A DNA stretch of 15,859 nt from contig CANQTI010000021.1 in the NCBI GenBank assembly GCA_947626725.1, forward strand, positions 1 to 15,859, given 5' to 3'. The stretch comes from an uncultured Eisenbergiella sp. Lineage in GTDB: Bacteria > Bacillota > Clostridia > Lachnospirales > Lachnospiraceae. Under the pieces are notes generated by a model, which saw nothing but the letters and a program-made list of their open reading frames with translations, ran no database searches and was not told the DNA's origin. This document shows, piece after piece, positions 15,186-15,859 of the stretch. Every line of letters begins with the position of its first letter. Within the stretch, counting starts at the first letter, position 1. Position numbers and translations under genes: made by a program.

Positions 15186-15216
15186 ACGACGGCGCTCCCT
15201 ATAGGAGCGCCGTCGT
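15186..15216 (-). terminator. Strong convergent terminator containing the end of the DUF4364 gene
   Basis: ACGACGGCGCTCC (15186-15198) pairs perfectly with GGAGCGCCGTCGT (15204-15216) around loop CTATA, a 13-bp GC-rich stem. Read on the minus strand it is followed by TCGTTTTG, a weak T-tract, so it best serves the DUF4364 gene. On the plus strand no T-run follows, but it may also block transcription from the phosphodiesterase gene. The minus-strand stop codon (15199-15201) lies in the loop. Confidence 0.75.
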
Positions 15217-15714
15217 CAGGTATTGGTAAATTGCTTCATTGTGCTTCTGCCAGTTGTTGCAGACCCGGACGGCCAGCTCTTCCGTTGGAACGTTCAGCTG
15301 TATGGATACCAGCGGCATGCCGTTGTCTATCGCCTGGAGTCTGGCTTCGAACTCGCCGTCCGCGATTTTGCGGTAGTCACTGCGGATGGAGGCTTCGCTG
15401 CGCATTCGCAGTCCGTTTTCTTCCAGGTATCCGCAGATTTCATCCCTTAGACCGCGGGAAATGCTGTCTTCAAAATAGGACAGCGTATCATGCCCTTCCT
15501 GGGTGATCCGAAGCTGCGTGCGGTTGAGGGCTTTCTGGGCATCCAGAAGACCGGCTCCGCTCAGTTCGCTGATGACCTGCTGCAGCGTCAGAAAATTCAT
15601 ATAGCCTCTGTCCACAACAAATTCGCTGATCTGCGCCGTGCTCACCGGATAAGAAAGCCGGTCGAGCATGTAGAGGACGATCAGTTTGTAAATAGGAAGC
15701 GGTTCCTGGGTCAT
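15199..15714 (-). CDS. DUF4364 family protein, winged-helix-like
   Basis: This is a 171-residue soluble protein found in Clostridia; no function is established to my knowledge. The N-terminal part (about 5-80) reads as a winged-helix fold: LIVLYMLDRL helix, STAQISEFVVDRGYMNFLTLQQVISEL as helix-turn-helix-like segment, and LRITQEGHDTLSYF as wing and helix, as in PadR/MarR-type regulators. The C-terminal half (about 95-165) has strands such as FEARLQAIDNGMPLVSIQLNVP and a closing helix, possibly for dimerisation. ATG 15712-15714 has a strong minus-strand AGGGAGG a few bases upstream. It lies 64 bases after the malic enzyme gene on the same strand and may share its message. DNA binding is inferred, not shown. 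Its last codons lie in the terminator stem. Confidence 0.82.
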   Translation of the reverse strand: MTQEPLPIYKLIVLYMLDRLSYPVSTAQISEFVVDRGYMNFLTLQQVISELSGAGLLDAQKALNRTQLRITQEGHDTLSYFEDSISRGLRDEICGYLEENGLRMRSEASIRSDYRKIADGEFEARLQAIDNGMPLVSIQLNVPTEELAVRVCNNWQKHNEAIYQYLTTALL

Positions 15715-15734
15715 GAAAAGCCTCCCTGTGCGAT

Positions 15735-15769
15735 GCCGTCCCGTCGGCGGGACAGGCGGGTTTCGCCGA
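15735..15769 (-). other. Overlapping hairpins between malic enzyme and DUF4364 genes
   Basis: GTCCCG (15738-15743) pairs with CGGGAC (15748-15753) around TCGG, extendable by GCC/GGC across one bulged base. An alternative pairing uses TCGGCG (15744-15749) with CGCCGA (15764-15769). The two share bases and exclude each other. No T-tract follows on the minus strand before the DUF4364 ribosome site. It could be an intercistronic stabiliser or chance in GC-rich DNA. Confidence 0.35.
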
Positions 15770-15778
15770 TGGGCGGGA

Positions 15779-15859
15779 TCATTGAATGTGCGCCTTGACG
15801 GCCTGCGCCACGGTCTCGGCCACTCTGGGATCGAAGGCCTCGGGCATGATGTTGTCCTC
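15779..15859 (-). CDS. C-terminal end of a probable malic enzyme (5' part outside window)
   Basis: Only 26 codons and the TGA stop (15779-15781) are inside the window. The visible residues include PEAFDPRVAETVAQAVKAH, which fits the conserved end of bacterial NAD(P)-dependent malic enzymes, where a P-x-x-F-D-x-R-V pattern and an Ala/Val-rich helix close the protein. Such enzymes decarboxylate malate to pyruvate with NAD(P) reduction. Reading frame, codon use and position ahead of the DUF4364 gene support real coding. With so little sequence, the exact enzyme and cofactor cannot be fixed. Confidence 0.65.
   Translation of the reverse strand, partial: EDNIMPEAFDPRVAETVAQAVKAHIQ

Overview
The window looks like chromosomal DNA from a gut-type member of Clostridia, most likely Lachnospiraceae (Bacillota). 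This rests on the gene content (proteins resembling the DUF4250, DUF4364 and CmpB-like membrane families, a RACE-type ferredoxin/ASKHA protein, and a GH38 alpha-mannosidase), on strong AGGAGG-type ribosome binding sites and some TTG starts, and on a fairly high GC content. The placement is inferred from families; no marker gene is present.

Layout. (1) 1-2034 is the C-terminal two thirds of a GH38 alpha-mannosidase, cut by the window edge. (2) 2035-2545 is a gene-free stretch. It holds a 13-bp perfect hairpin, a tandem array of 44-bp units each carrying the 13-nt palindrome ATGCGCTGCGCAT, and a sigma-A promoter overlapped by a CIRCE-like half-degenerate operator. (3) 2546-5128 is clpB, followed by an intrinsic terminator. 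(4) 5331-7281 reads as one transcription unit: promoter, a small ORF that now needs two frame changes to be read, a 57-residue DUF4250 protein, a [2Fe-2S]/ASKHA activator protein overlapping it, and a terminator fused to the stop codon. (5) 7326-10111 is a tightly packed cluster: a DivIVA-like coiled-coil protein, a D-2-hydroxyacid dehydrogenase (ATGA overlap) and an A24 prepilin peptidase. A membrane-anchored polysaccharide deacetylase and its terminator follow (10196-10982). (6) 11154-15135 holds a two-domain CmpB-like membrane protein, rarA, and an ENPP-type phosphodiesterase overlapping rarA by 8 nt. (7) On the minus strand, converging on the previous block, are the last 26 codons of a probable malic enzyme (15779-15859) and a DUF4364 protein (15199-15714). 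The stop codon of the DUF4364 gene lies in the loop of a strong hairpin.

Most genes are housekeeping or envelope functions: chaperone, replication-fork repair, cell wall modification, polar or septal coiled coil, prepilin processing. I see no phage, insertion sequence, CRISPR array, tRNA, rRNA or defence system. No clearly new multi-gene system is visible. The least explained parts are the palindromic 44-bp array before clpB, the frame-broken small ORF coupled to the DUF4250 gene, and the orphan corrinoid-type activator with no methyltransferase beside it.
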